NCBI GenBank assembly: GCA_017503785.1
Contig: JAFVSK010000006.1
Location: 62,001-126,000 of the forward strand
DNA length: 64,000 nt
Source of the DNA: Clostridia bacterium
GTDB lineage: Bacteria > Bacillota > Clostridia > Oscillospirales > Acutalibacteraceae
Reading direction: 5' to 3'
The notes beneath the pieces were generated by a model. That model saw only the letters and a program-made list of their open reading frames with translations, made no database searches and had not been told where the DNA came from. This document shows, in pieces, positions 1 to 8,346 of this stretch. Numbering within the stretch: position 1 is the first letter of the stretch; each line of letters starts with the position of its first letter. The translations under genes were made by a program, and so were the position numbers.

Positions 1-1046
1 CCCGCGCCGGTGGACACACCGTTGCTCATCAAGTAAAGTGAACCGCCGCTGCCCTTGTATTTCAGCGTAACACGGTAGGTCTTACCCGCTTCGACAGGTG
101 CACCCAGATAAATGCGATAGTACACACTGCCGGTTGACGGGAGCTTTAGGCAGTTGTTACCGCTTTCTTCTGTATGTACGGACATGGGGCTGGCGTTGTT
201 GATAATACCGTAGCTCGCATTCTCCCACGTCCAGCCGCTTGAAAGCGTACCTTCAAAATCACCGAGCAGCATCGGTGCATAGCGATCCACCGTGACGGTG
301 CAGGAGGTGGTAAAGCCGTCTGCCGTGGCATAAACGTGCGCAACACCGGGCGAAACCGCGGTGACAACACCGTTCGCATCCACCGTTACGGCGGCAGTAT
401 TATCGCTTTGATACGTAACTGCGCCCGAGATGATGGCCCCGTCGGGTTTGGCGACAAGGGTCAGCGGCTTTTTCTCACCCTTCGCGAGCGTAAGCGACGA
501 GCCCTCCGCAAAGTCGATACCTTCGGTCTCCACGACCTCTGTCAGGTAAACATCGTCGATACACACGTCGCTACCGCCCGTTTTGTTCCAGAAAATAAGC
601 TGATAGCTGGCACCGACAGTAATCGGATCAGCCATCGTAAAAACGTGCTGATAGGCGGTCCATTCCGTGGTAGCGGGAAGCCAGTGGAGACCGCCACCCA
701 CCGTGCAAGACTGGTACGCAAGGCCAAGCCCGTTTCCTTTGTACCGCAGACGCAGGCAGTACGTCTTTCCCGCTTCAACGGGAGAGTTATAATAATAGCG
801 GGCATAGTTTTTATCGCCCGTCGGCATCAACAGATAATGGTTGCCGTTTTCTTCCTCCACCGAAGCCGGCGTGCCGGTGTTGCCCAGCATACCGTAGGTG
901 GCGTTTTCCCACCAAAAGCCGTTGTAGACCTCATTTTCAAAATTGCTGAGCAAGCCTGTGCCTTCCGCTTTCAGCATAACCGTTCCTGTTAAACACAGCG
1001 AAATAAGCAACGCCAAGCACAGCACACCCGCTAACATGCGTTTCAT
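1..1046 (-). CDS. Secreted carbohydrate-binding / Ig-like repeat protein, C-terminus cut by window edge
   Basis: Begins MKRMLAGVLCLALLISLCL, a clear signal peptide, after a GGAG ribosome-binding site; the reading frame runs off the left edge, so only about 348 residues are visible. After the signal come a jelly-roll carbohydrate-binding-like module (about 30-165, with AGKTYCLRLRYKG and CIDDVYLTEV), a bacterial Ig-like Big_2 domain (about 170-245, ending GVVTAVSPGVAHVYATADG) and a second copy of the first module (AGKTYRVTLKYKG). The repeats resemble CBM4/9-type beta-sandwiches of extracellular glycan-active proteins. Any catalytic domain would lie beyond the edge. It is divergent from the AraC-type gene at 1191, which carries a related module. 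The exact ligand cannot be told. Confidence 0.75.
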   Translation of the reverse strand, partial: MKRMLAGVLCLALLISLCLTGTVMLKAEGTGLLSNFENEVYNGFWWENATYGMLGNTGTPASVEEENGNHYLLMPTGDKNYARYYYNSPVEAGKTYCLRLRYKGNGLGLAYQSCTVGGGLHWLPATTEWTAYQHVFTMADPITVGASYQLIFWNKTGGSDVCIDDVYLTEVVETEGIDFAEGSSLTLAKGEKKPLTLVAKPDGAIISGAVTYQSDNTAAVTVDANGVVTAVSPGVAHVYATADGFTTSCTVTVDRYAPMLLGDFEGTLSSGWTWENASYGIINNASPMSVHTEESGNNCLKLPSTGSVYYRIYLGAPVEAGKTYRVTLKYKGSGGSLYLMSNGVSTGA

Positions 1047-1143
1047 AGAAATCTCTCCTTTCTATATAAGCTTATCTTACCAAATCGTCGCCGTTGGGTA
1101 CAGAACTCTAAAAACAAAAACGTGGACAAAAATACAATTTTCG

Positions 1144-1172
1144 TTGACGGCGATCCTCTGGTTTGATATACT
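1144..1172 (+). promoter_or_regulatory. Sigma-A-type promoter of the AraC-family gene
   Basis: TTGACG (1144-1149), 17 bp spacer, TATACT (1167-1172), 19 bp before the likely ATG at 1191. Close to the sigma-A consensus. Confidence 0.7.
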
Positions 1173-1190
1173 CGTTTCGGAGGGATGCGT

Positions 1191-2507
1191 ATGTTTCAAT
1201 ACTACAGCAGTACGCGCAATCGGCGAACATTTTATTTCAAGGGACTCACACTGAAGCCGCAACGCACCTACCGCTTTTCCATGCTGGTGTTGGGCGGCGC
1301 CGTTAAAGTCTATATCAGCGCCCGCGGTATCCCGCAGGGAAATCGACTGTACATTGCCGGCCCTTATGCGGAATGGACACCGTTTTCTTTCGAATTTACC
1401 ACCGGCGACAGCCCCGAGCTGGCCGAGTTTGCCAAATGGGGTATTTCTTTCATTAAAGACAATCGCCCGCCTTGCGACAGCTCCACCGAGGACACCTATG
1501 TGGATAACGTCACCTTAACAGCGGTGGATGAGCCGACGGAATCGATCATCGTAGGCGGTGATTTTGAGGAGTCACGGCGCAGTGCTGTGTATGAAAAAAA
1601 TTGGAACGACGAATTTTTCAGCACCGCCGGGCGCACGGCCGTCTGCGATATCGTGACCGATCCGCTGTGCCCTACCAACCGCTGCTTACTGCTGACTCGT
1701 GTTAACCCGGAGTTTAGCACCCATCATGCACCTGTGCGCGTGTGGAACTTCAGTCGCTTCACCGACAGCGACACCGCTATTCCTTGTCGCCATCTTGCTA
1801 ACGAGAACATGTGCTTTTTCCTCATGGTGAAACGCGGATGCGTACACCTAACGGCCGACAACGCTCACTTGACAGCCGGAACAGGCGACTTGCTGTACTG
1901 TCCGCCGAGCATAACCGTTTCCTACATGCTGGACGGCGGAGAAAATACCGCGTATTACCGTTTGATCATAACCGGCGAGGAGTCGGAACAACTTTGTAAA
2001 AAGCTGCAGTTGTCAACATTGCAGGTAATTCCCGTGCAAAACATTGCCGCGCTGACCGAATACGTCGATACCATGGCAAGCGTTTCGCCGCGTTTGCACT
2101 TGCACACTGTTGCCGTGGACGGATTATTGATGCAATGGTTCGCCGCGTTGGAGGCACAGTTGTTTTCGGAAGCGATATCGACCAAACACGTTGATGCCTT
2201 AGAAAACGCCGCAGCACAGTTGCGCGAGCATCCGGAGCTTGCCCTCAGTAACGACGAATTGGCCGCCATGTGCGGGATCAGCAAAACACATTTTATTAAT
2301 TTGTTTAAGCAGCACACCGGCGCAAGCCCCAATCAATACCGACTGCGGTATTTAATTCGTAAGGCCTGCAGCCTGCTGACGGAAACCGAAATGACCGTAC
2401 AGGAGATCGCCTACTCGCTGAACGTAGACGACCCGCAATATTTCAGCCGCCTGTTCCGATCACTACAGGGTATCTCGCCGCGCGACTACCGCAACCGCCA
2501 TCGATAA
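1191..2507 (+). CDS. AraC-family regulator with N-terminal carbohydrate-binding-like module
   Basis: The 438-residue protein has three parts. Residues about 15-130 look like a CBM4/9-type beta-sandwich (EWTPFSFEFTTGD, YVDNVTLTAVDEPTE), followed by the start of a second such unit (VGGDFEES). Residues about 190-275 form a cupin-like AraC ligand pocket (LTAGTGDLLYCPPS). The last 100 residues are a double helix-turn-helix AraC DNA-binding domain (ISKTHFINLFKQHTGASP, DPQYFSRLFRSLQGISPRDYR). No signal peptide is visible, so it should be cytoplasmic. An ATG at 1185 touches the GGAGGG ribosome-binding site; the ATG at 1191, six bases from it, is the better start. The neighbouring divergent gene encodes related modules, so it is the likely target (inference). 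Confidence 0.85.
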   Translation: MFQYYSSTRNRRTFYFKGLTLKPQRTYRFSMLVLGGAVKVYISARGIPQGNRLYIAGPYAEWTPFSFEFTTGDSPELAEFAKWGISFIKDNRPPCDSSTEDTYVDNVTLTAVDEPTESIIVGGDFEESRRSAVYEKNWNDEFFSTAGRTAVCDIVTDPLCPTNRCLLLTRVNPEFSTHHAPVRVWNFSRFTDSDTAIPCRHLANENMCFFLMVKRGCVHLTADNAHLTAGTGDLLYCPPSITVSYMLDGGENTAYYRLIITGEESEQLCKKLQLSTLQVIPVQNIAALTEYVDTMASVSPRLHLHTVAVDGLLMQWFAALEAQLFSEAISTKHVDALENAAAQLREHPELALSNDELAAMCGISKTHFINLFKQHTGASPNQYRLRYLIRKACSLLTETEMTVQEIAYSLNVDDPQYFSRLFRSLQGISPRDYRNRHR

Positions 2508-2514
2508 AAAAAGC

Positions 2515-2541
2515 CCCTCCGCATAGCGGAGGGATTTTTTT
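2515..2541. terminator. Bidirectional intrinsic terminator
   Basis: CCCTCCGC / GCGGAGGG stem with a 3-nt loop, A-tract on one side and T7 on the other. It sits between the convergent AraC-type gene and sigE and can serve both. Confidence 0.9.
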
Positions 2542-3241
2542 ATTCTGCTCGCTCGATCTCCTGGCGCAGACGCTTGATGATCTTTTTCTCCAGCCGTGAG
2601 ATATACGACTGTGAAATACCCAGCATATCGGCTACCTCCTTTTGTGTGTGCTCCTGCTCACCGCCGATGCCGAAGCGCAGACGCATGATGGTTTGCTCGC
2701 GCTTGGGAAGATGGGACACACACTCCAGCAGCAGGTCACGCTCGGCCTCCTGCTCCACACCGCGGTGGACAATGTCGGGATCGCTGCCGAGCACGTCGGA
2801 CAGCAGCAGCTCGTTGCCATCCCAATCCACGTTGAGCGGCTCGTCGATGGACACCTCGTACCGTTGGCCGGTGATCTTGCGCAGATGCATCAAGATCTCG
2901 TTTTCAATGCAGCGAGAGGAATATGTGGCTAATTTGATATTCTTATCGGCGCGAAACGTGTTGATGGCTTTGATAAGGCCGATGGTGCCGATGGAGATGA
3001 GATCTTCGATCCCCACGCCCGAATTTTCAAATTTGCGGGCGATATACACCACCAACCGCAGATTGTGCGCGATCAGCTCGTCGCGTGATTCACGGCTGCC
3101 GTTGGCGGCGCGCTCCAGCAAAGCGGCCTCCTGCTCGGCCGACAGCGGCGGCGGCAACGTGTCGGTGCCGTGTATGTAATACACACCCTCCCCGCTTCGT
3201 TTCCAAAACAAACGCCGTAAAAAGGCAAGTAAGGCTTTCAT
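2540..3241 (-). CDS. sigE: Sporulation sigma factor pro-sigma-E
   Basis: RNA polymerase sigma factor of the mother cell in early sporulation, 233 residues against about 239 in Bacillus subtilis. The N-terminal pro-sequence ends in [16 protein letters not shown], matching the conserved processing region of SigE. Region 2 has [20 protein letters not shown] and [14 protein letters not shown]; region 4 has the helix-turn-helix [19 protein letters not shown]. The ATG at 3241 is chosen because a GGAG site lies just upstream; a longer frame to 3304 would run into spoIIGA. It follows spoIIGA by 16 nt, the classical spoIIG operon. sigG, often next in other genomes, is absent here. Confidence 0.96.
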   Translation of the reverse strand: MKALLAFLRRLFWKRSGEGVYYIHGTDTLPPPLSAEQEAALLERAANGSRESRDELIAHNLRLVVYIARKFENSGVGIEDLISIGTIGLIKAINTFRADKNIKLATYSSRCIENEILMHLRKITGQRYEVSIDEPLNVDWDGNELLLSDVLGSDPDIVHRGVEQEAERDLLLECVSHLPKREQTIMRLRFGIGGEQEHTQKEVADMLGISQSYISRLEKKIIKRLRQEIERAE

Positions 3242-3257
3242 ACGGTTCTCCTTTCCG

Positions 3258-4067
3258 TTAGAGCTCCAGCACGTCGCTGCCGATGAGTGCGGTGTATTCG
3301 CCACGAGGCGGGTCGTCGGACAGGGCCACGTACACGCCCGAAATATCCCGTGCCGCTTCGCCGCGGCGCTTCACGGTGACCGAGTGCGGTACAAACGCTT
3401 CCAGCAGGCCGCTGCCGCCCACCGTGCGGTACGGTACCATGCGCATCCGCGCTGCCGTTTGCATGCACGGCTGCAGTGCCTCGCGGTTGACAACGATAAC
3501 GGGAGCTCCCGAAAACGGTTCACGCAGGTGTAAGCCGGTGTCGTACAAGGCGCGACACTCCACGGCGCGCTGTCCGTCGCCCACGGTGACGGTGTATTCC
3601 AGCGCTTCGGGAGCACGCTTGCGGGTGAGGCGCTCATAGAGTCGAATGATCCCATAGCTGACGGCTGACAGCACCGCCACCGTCAGCGGCGAGATATCGC
3701 AATAGATCACGCCGTTGCGTGTGACCACCGCCTCGCTGCCGCTGATATGCCACAGGGCGGTAACCAGGCCCGACAGCAGCGCCGATACGCAAAAAAACGT
3801 GACCAGTTGACGCAGATAGCTTTTAAAGCCGCGCCACGCAAAGGCAATGCGAATAATGAGGGCGGCACCGATACCGTGCAGCAACAGCGATAACGGAGCC
3901 GGAATGGTGAGCAGCAGCTGACACGCCGCCACACCGCCCACCGCTGCGCCCAGCACCACGCGGCCGCGACGTGTCGGCAAATGCAGCAACTGTGCCGTGA
4001 GCAGCAGCAACAGCCAGTCGATAAACCAGTTCAGTACGATCAAAATATCCACGTAGATCACCGGCAT
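3258..4067 (-). CDS. spoIIGA: Sigma-E processing peptidase SpoIIGA
   Basis: Membrane-bound aspartic protease that removes the pro-sequence of sigma-E at the sporulation septum, 269 residues. The first half has five or so hydrophobic segments (for example [20 protein letters not shown]). The second half is the soluble protease domain with the D-T-G motif at Asp176 ([15 protein letters not shown]). A GTG nine bases further upstream overlaps the GAGGTG ribosome-binding site, so the ATG at 4067 is the likelier start. Its partner sigE lies immediately downstream. A TATAAT box at 4091-4086 lies just before the gene; I could not assign Spo0A boxes with confidence. Confidence 0.93.
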   Translation of the reverse strand: MPVIYVDILIVLNWFIDWLLLLLTAQLLHLPTRRGRVVLGAAVGGVAACQLLLTIPAPLSLLLHGIGAALIIRIAFAWRGFKSYLRQLVTFFCVSALLSGLVTALWHISGSEAVVTRNGVIYCDISPLTVAVLSAVSYGIIRLYERLTRKRAPEALEYTVTVGDGQRAVECRALYDTGLHLREPFSGAPVIVVNREALQPCMQTAARMRMVPYRTVGGSGLLEAFVPHSVTVKRRGEAARDISGVYVALSDDPPRGEYTALIGSDVLEL

Positions 4068-4161
4068 TCCGCTCACCTCACGTTCATTATATGCGCCGAA
4101 AAGCGAAAATTCTGCCGATTTCGGGGAGTGTGAAAAATTTTTGAATAATCTTCCTATCGTC

Positions 4162-4190
4162 TTGTGCCGAAAAAAGTTTTATGATATGAT
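4162..4190 (+). promoter_or_regulatory. Candidate promoter of lemA
   Basis: TTGTGC (4162-4167), 17 bp, TATGAT (4185-4190), upstream of an AAGGAGGT ribosome-binding site at 4201. Moderate match to the sigma-A consensus. Confidence 0.45.
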
Positions 4191-4215
4191 AATACTAAAC
4201 AAGGAGGTATGTACC

Positions 4216-4782
4216 ATGAAAAAAGGTTGGATCATTGTAATCGCTGTTGCCGCGGTTATCATTTTGGCGGTGGTTGCCGTATCCGGTGCCTACAACGGCT
4301 TGGTGGATGCCGAGCTTGAAGTGGATGCCAAGGAAGCCACTATCGACACCATGCTCACACGGCGTGCGGATCTTATTCCCAATTTGGTGAACACCGTTAA
4401 AGGCTACGCCGCACACGAGAGCGAGGTCTACACGGCCATTTCCGATGCCCGCGCCAAACTGGCCGGCAGTAACACCACCGAAGAAAAAATGGAAGCAAAC
4501 GACGAACTGAGCTCCGCTCTCAGCCGCTTGCTGGTGGTTGTGGAGAATTATCCCGAGCTGAAGGCTGATACGCAGTTTATTGCGCTGCAGGATCAGCTGG
4601 AGGGTGCGGAAAATCGCATTTCCACGGCGCGTGTGGATTACAACGAGGCGGTTAAGGACTACAACAAAAAGCTGCGCCGCTTCCCCACCAGCATCATTGC
4701 GGGTATGTTTGGGTTTGAGGCGCGCGACATGTATGACGCTCCTGCCGGCGACAGCGAAACGCCTGTGGTGGATTTTAATTAA
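4216..4782 (+). CDS. lemA: LemA family protein
   Basis: 188 residues: a short N-terminus, one transmembrane helix (about 5-24) with the soluble part probably outside, then a helical LemA domain with the family signature RRADLIPNLVNTVKGYAAHE and the C-terminal RVDYNEAVKDYNKKLRRFP. The biochemical role of LemA proteins is unsettled. They are very often paired with TPM-domain proteins, and here the stop codon directly abuts the ATG of such a gene. The start is set by a strong AAGGAGGT at 4201; an upstream extension of the frame has no ribosome-binding site. Confidence 0.92.
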   Translation: MKKGWIIVIAVAAVIILAVVAVSGAYNGLVDAELEVDAKEATIDTMLTRRADLIPNLVNTVKGYAAHESEVYTAISDARAKLAGSNTTEEKMEANDELSSALSRLLVVVENYPELKADTQFIALQDQLEGAENRISTARVDYNEAVKDYNKKLRRFPTSIIAGMFGFEARDMYDAPAGDSETPVVDFN

Positions 4783-5553
4783 ATGCGTATGAAGAGGTGT
4801 GTAAAAGCCGTCCTGACGTTGCTGCTTGCGCTGTGTTTCACGCTTCCGGCGGCAGCGGCAGCGTTCCCCGAGCCGACGAGTCGCTTCTTTGTGAACGATT
4901 TCGCCGACGTTATGAGCGCTGCGGCCGAGGATGCCGTGTACGCTGCCGGCGTGCAGCTGTATGAGAAAACGGGCGCGCAGGCGGTGGTGGTTACCATCGA
5001 CTCACTGGACGGACGGGATATTGAAAGCTACGGCTTGAATTTGGGCCGTGAATGGGGTATCGGCGATGCGGAAGCCAACACCGGCGTATTGCTGCTGCTG
5101 GCCGTGGAGGACCGTGAGGTGCGCATTGAGGTGGGCTACGGCTTGGAGGGTGCCATTACGGATGCTCAGTCGGGCTTGCTGCTGGACACCTATGCGATCC
5201 CCCATTTCTCGCACGATGATTTTGAAACCGGCTTACAGGAAACCTATGCTGCGATCGTGAACGAGGTGTATCTGGAGTTTGGCCTGGAGGCCGACCCGGA
5301 TTACGTGCCTGCCGAACAACTGGAGGATGAGATGGCTACGCCCCTGTGGGACGTTATCTATTTCGTGTTTCTCATTATTCTTATTGTGCTCGGCGTGCTC
5401 TCGCGTGTGCGGCGCGGTGTGTTCTTTGTTGGACACTCGCGCCATCACCATCACGGCGGTTTCCACGGTGGTGGCGGTTCTTTCGGCGGCGGAGGCGGTT
5501 TCCGCGGTGGCGGAGGCTCCTTTGGCGGCGGCGGTTCTTCCCGCGGATTTTAA
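4783..5553 (+). CDS. TPM-domain protein (YgcG-like), Gly-rich C-terminus
   Basis: 256 residues. A signal peptide (CVKAVLTLLLALCFTLPAAA) is followed by a TPM domain (about 30-180; FVNDFADVMSAAAEDAVY, VEDREVRIEVGYGLEGAI), a transmembrane helix (LWDVIYFVFLIILIVLGVL), then a His- and Gly-rich tail (GGGGSFGGGGGFRGGGGSF). TPM proteins are proposed membrane-associated phosphatases or quality-control factors; the tail is typical of the family. The ATG at 4783 follows the lemA stop without a gap; ATG 4789 is an alternative. Translational coupling with lemA is likely. Its stop codon lies inside the first copy of a 14-bp repeat flanking an inserted element (see 5541-5682). Confidence 0.88.
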   Translation: MRMKRCVKAVLTLLLALCFTLPAAAAAFPEPTSRFFVNDFADVMSAAAEDAVYAAGVQLYEKTGAQAVVVTIDSLDGRDIESYGLNLGREWGIGDAEANTGVLLLLAVEDREVRIEVGYGLEGAITDAQSGLLLDTYAIPHFSHDDFETGLQETYAAIVNEVYLEFGLEADPDYVPAEQLEDEMATPLWDVIYFVFLIILIVLGVLSRVRRGVFFVGHSRHHHHGGFHGGGGSFGGGGGFRGGGGSFGGGGSSRGF

Positions 5554-5682
5554 AGATAGGTAACTCTTGGCGGGACGGTGTGGGCACCGTCCCCTACGGT
5601 CTCAAATCAAGGAGGTAGGGGTCGATGCCTACATCGACCCGTCTAAAAAGTCGCATATTCTGGACCGACCGCGGATTTTAAA
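5541..5682. mobile_element. Small non-coding insertion with 14-bp flanking duplication
   Basis: CCGCGGATTTTAAA occurs at 5541-5554, spanning the end of the TPM gene and its stop codon, and again at 5669-5682, directly before the terminator. The 114 bp between are non-coding and contain two hairpins: GGGACGGTG/CACCGTCCC (5572-5593) and GGGTCGATG/CATCGACCC (5619-5640). Removing one repeat plus the insert restores a stop codon placed next to its terminator. This looks like a MITE-like insertion with target duplication; no transposase is present. Confidence 0.6.
5567..5599 (+). repeat. 33-bp dispersed palindromic repeat, copy 1
   Basis: Matches 31076-31108 at 31 of 33 positions; the two differences are a compensating G-C to A-T change in the stem. 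The second copy is intergenic, 25 kb away. Confidence 0.75.
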
Positions 5683-5690
5683 AAGAAAAA

Positions 5691-5724
5691 GCAGTCAGCC
5701 GCAATTGTGGCTGACTGCTTTTTT
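5691..5724. terminator. Bidirectional intrinsic terminator
   Basis: GCAGTCAGCC / GGCTGACTGC stem with an 8-nt loop, flanked by an A-rich run and T6. It separates the convergent TPM-domain gene and AraC-type gene. Confidence 0.9.
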
Positions 5725-6556
5725 ATACACTGTGCTTATGCTGATAGACCGAGGGAGCCATGCCCTTGACCTCGCGGAACACGCGAGAGAAATAGAGCGG
5801 ATCGGTGAAGCCCACCTCGGCGGCGGCCTCGCCCACCGTGAATTCGGGGCGACGTAACAAGGAGCACGCTTCGCTGATGCGATAATTTTTTAAGTACGTG
5901 TGCGGTGATACACCGTACTTTTGCACAAACGCACGGTACAGCTGGCTGCGGCTGACCCCCACGTGTGAGGCGATCTCATCGACCCGAAGGGGCTGCGTGT
6001 AATGATCGTGAATATATTCTAATGCCTGCGCCAAATAGTCCTGCGTACCGACACGCTCACGCGCGGTGTAGGTGATGCGCATCAGCTCACTCAAAAAAAT
6101 ATGCAAATGCCCCGTCATAGCAGCATCGGCCGCCGGCGTGTTGCCGCTGGCACGGTAAATGTTCAACAGGTACTCACGCAGCTCATCGGTGTTTTCCAAA
6201 TGCAGCACCGGACATTCCGAAGAAAAGCCCGTGTGCCCCAGCATGCGGCGCGCTTCGGTGCCGTTGAACGCAACCCAATAATAGTCCCACGGATCGTCGA
6301 TATCAGCCTTGTAAGAAACAATGTCGTTGGGAAAAATGAAGAACATATCCCCTGCTGACAAGTGGTATTCGCGGTCATTAATATAAAAAACGCCTTTCCC
6401 TGCCACAACGTAATGCACCAAATAGAAGCCGCGCTTGCCACGCCCCGTGCAATGACCGGGCTGGCATTTTTGGTAGCCGGCATTGTACACCGACAAGGAC
6501 ATATTCTCTTTTAAGGTATCCTCAAATATGTACAGCTCGCCTTTTCTCGGTACCAC
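5723..6556 (-). CDS. AraC-family transcriptional regulator, cupin type
   Basis: 277 residues from a GTG start: N-terminal cupin ligand-binding domain (SLSVYNAGYQKCQPG, HYVVAGKGVFYINDREYHL, SAGDMFFIFPNDIVSY) and C-terminal double helix-turn-helix (VDEIASHVGVSRSQLYRAF, DPLYFSRVFREVKGMAPS). This is the layout of sugar-responsive regulators of the MsmR/RafR kind. The frame is open to an ATG at 6646, but a good promoter (TGGACA-17-TATACT, 6606-6578) lies inside that extension, so translation must start later; GTG 6556 has AAGGTGGTG upstream and gives the usual family length. It is divergent from galactokinase, so control of galactose use is plausible (inference). Confidence 0.85.
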   Translation of the reverse strand: MVPRKGELYIFEDTLKENMSLSVYNAGYQKCQPGHCTGRGKRGFYLVHYVVAGKGVFYINDREYHLSAGDMFFIFPNDIVSYKADIDDPWDYYWVAFNGTEARRMLGHTGFSSECPVLHLENTDELREYLLNIYRASGNTPAADAAMTGHLHIFLSELMRITYTARERVGTQDYLAQALEYIHDHYTQPLRVDEIASHVGVSRSQLYRAFVQKYGVSPHTYLKNYRISEACSLLRRPEFTVGEAAAEVGFTDPLYFSRVFREVKGMAPSVYQHKHSV

Positions 6557-6577
6557 GCTACTCACCACCTTGCTGTC

Positions 6578-6606
6578 AGTATAGCACGTTTCGCAACATT
6601 TGTCCA
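6578..6606 (-). promoter_or_regulatory. Promoter of the AraC-type regulator
   Basis: TGGACA (6606-6601), 17 bp, TATACT (6583-6578) on the minus strand. The start point would fall roughly 15 nt before GTG 6556, giving a very short leader. Confidence 0.65.
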
Positions 6607-6650
6607 TATACATGCCGAAAATTTTTGTAGCATTTTTTGGGAACATACAG

Positions 6651-6656
6651 TATAAT
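6651..6656 (+). promoter_or_regulatory. -10 element upstream of galactokinase
   Basis: Perfect TATAAT at 6651-6656, but no good -35 box at 16-18 bp. A weak -35 would fit a promoter activated by the divergent AraC-type protein (inference). Confidence 0.5.
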
Positions 6657-6685
6657 AAAGATATTGCGCAAAGGAGGGCTTACTC

Positions 6686-7972
6686 ATGAGCAACGTAACA
6701 ACGATTTTAGAAGCCATCAATCGCGGCAAGTACGACGTTACTTTGGCGCGCTTGTACGGTGCCGATGCCGTGTTTTCGCAACGCGAGCGGTATCGCAGGG
6801 CTGTGAACAGTTTTGTGGAGATCTACGGCGAGGAGCACGACATATCCCTGTTCTCGGCGCCCGGACGCACCGAGATCGGCGGTAATCACACCGACCATAA
6901 CCACGGCTGCGTACTGGCAGCGGGCGTGAATTTGGATATCATCGGCGTGGCAGCCAAAACCGACGAAGCGATGATCCGTATTCAATCGGCCGGTTATCGT
7001 CCCGATTGCATTGAGCTGAACGATCTTTCGGTACATAGCAAGGAAACCAATCGGTCGGCTTCGCTGGTGCGCGGTGTGGCGGCGCGTTTTGAGCAGCTGG
7101 GCTACGCTGTGGGCGGCTTGTGCGCCTACACCACCTCCGATGTGCTCAAGGGCTCCGGTCTTTCCTCCTCGGCCGCGTTTGAGGTACTCATCGGCACTAT
7201 GCTCAATCACTTATATAACAACGGCGCGGTTAACGCCGTGGAGATCGCCAAGGTTTCGCAATACGCCGAAAATGTGTATTTCGGCAAGCCCAGCGGCTTG
7301 ATGGATCAGATGGCATCATCGGTGGGTGGTATCATTACCATTGATTTTGCCGACGTGGAAAATCCGCAGATCCGTGAGGTGGAGTACGATTTCCGCAAAA
7401 GCGGTCACAAGCTGTGCATTGTGGATACGGGCGGTAATCACGCGGCACTCACCCACGAATACGCAGCGGTAACGAACGAGATGAAGAGCGTTTCCAATCT
7501 GCTGGGAGTGAACTATCTGCGCGAGACCACCTACGAGGCATTTTTGGAGAAGCTGCCCCAGATCCGTGAGTCGTGCGGCGACCGTGCTGCGCTGCGCGCG
7601 ATGCATTTCTTTGGTGATAACGAGCGCGTGGCCAAAGAAGTAGCGGCCTTGGAAAACGACGATTTTACCGCGTTCTGCCGCTTGGTGATCGATTCGGGAC
7701 ATTCCTCGTTTGAGTATCTGCAAAACATTTATTCCAACGCCGACGTGCGGTTTCAGGGCTTGTCGCTGGCGTTGGCACTGGCCCAACGCGTGCTCGGCGG
7801 CGAAGGCGCCTGCCGCGTACACGGCGGCGGCTTTGGCGGTACCACGCAAAACTTCGTGCCCACGCACAAGGTTCCCGAGTTTGTAAAAACCATGGAAGCT
7901 GTGTTCGGCGAGGGCAGCTGCCACATTTTGTCTATCCGTCCGTGCGGCGGTGTGCAGATCACAGCCGAATAA
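6686..7972 (+). CDS. galK: Galactokinase
   Basis: GHMP-family kinase that phosphorylates galactose to galactose-1-phosphate with ATP, the entry to the Leloir pathway. 428 residues, about 35 longer than typical because of an N-terminal extension. The galactokinase signature GRTEIGGNHTDHNHG is near residue 59, the ATP-binding GHMP motif KGSGLSSSAAFE near 155, and the C-terminal motif RVHGGGFGGTTQNFVP near 378. Start fixed by AAAGGAGGG at 6670. The gene is alone between a divergent regulator and a strong terminator; galT and galE are not in the window. Confidence 0.95.
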   Translation: MSNVTTILEAINRGKYDVTLARLYGADAVFSQRERYRRAVNSFVEIYGEEHDISLFSAPGRTEIGGNHTDHNHGCVLAAGVNLDIIGVAAKTDEAMIRIQSAGYRPDCIELNDLSVHSKETNRSASLVRGVAARFEQLGYAVGGLCAYTTSDVLKGSGLSSSAAFEVLIGTMLNHLYNNGAVNAVEIAKVSQYAENVYFGKPSGLMDQMASSVGGIITIDFADVENPQIREVEYDFRKSGHKLCIVDTGGNHAALTHEYAAVTNEMKSVSNLLGVNYLRETTYEAFLEKLPQIRESCGDRAALRAMHFFGDNERVAKEVAALENDDFTAFCRLVIDSGHSSFEYLQNIYSNADVRFQGLSLALALAQRVLGGEGACRVHGGGFGGTTQNFVPTHKVPEFVKTMEAVFGEGSCHILSIRPCGGVQITAE

Positions 7973-7990
7973 CCATCAGCAAAACAAAAA

Positions 7991-8020
7991 GCGGTGTGTC
8001 ACGTGACACACCGCTTTTTT
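7991..8020. terminator. Intrinsic terminator after galK
   Basis: A perfect 24-nt palindrome (GCGGTGTGTCAC/GTGACACACCGC) preceded by A5 and followed by T6; usable from both strands. Confidence 0.9.
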
Positions 8021-8028
8021 GCAATGAG

Positions 8029-8056
8029 AAAACCGCCCCCGAATGGGAGCGGTTTT
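8029..8056 (-). terminator. Terminator of the zinc-ribbon gene
   Basis: AAAACCGC and CCC pair with GGG and GCGGTTTT around a GAAT loop with one mismatch; on the minus strand it ends in TTTT, just after the stop codon at 8068. Confidence 0.65.
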
Positions 8057-8067
8057 GGAAAACTGAA

Positions 8068-8346
8068 TTAGTTTTCGCCTCTCATGCTGGCGAAGCACTC
8101 GCTGCAGTATACAGGACGATCCTCGCGCGGCTTGAAGGGCACCTTCGCCTCTTTGCCACAGTTGGCACAGGTGGCTACGTGCATCTCGCGCTCGGGTCTC
8201 GCAGCGTTCTTGCGAGCATCGCGGCAAGCCTTGCAGCGCTGGGGCTCGTTTACAAAGCCTTTCTCAGCATAGAACTCCTGCTCACCGGCGGTGAACACGA
8301 ATTCGGCGCCACATTCCTTGCATACCAGGGTCTTGTCTTCGTACAT
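8068..8346 (-). CDS. Double zinc-ribbon protein
   Basis: 92 residues with two CxxC...CxxC units. The first (KTLVCKECGAEFVFTAGEQE, then RCKACRDARK) matches the small Clostridial 'probable zinc-binding domain' family; the second is ATCANCGKEAKVPF with VYCSECF. No catalytic domain. Such proteins are small, presumed nucleic-acid-binding, and of unknown function; regions rich in Arg and Lys between the ribbons fit this. GAGGT precedes the ATG. It lies about 117 nt downstream of the SigH-like gene on the same strand. Confidence 0.8.
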   Translation of the reverse strand: MYEDKTLVCKECGAEFVFTAGEQEFYAEKGFVNEPQRCKACRDARKNAARPEREMHVATCANCGKEAKVPFKPREDRPVYCSECFASMRGEN

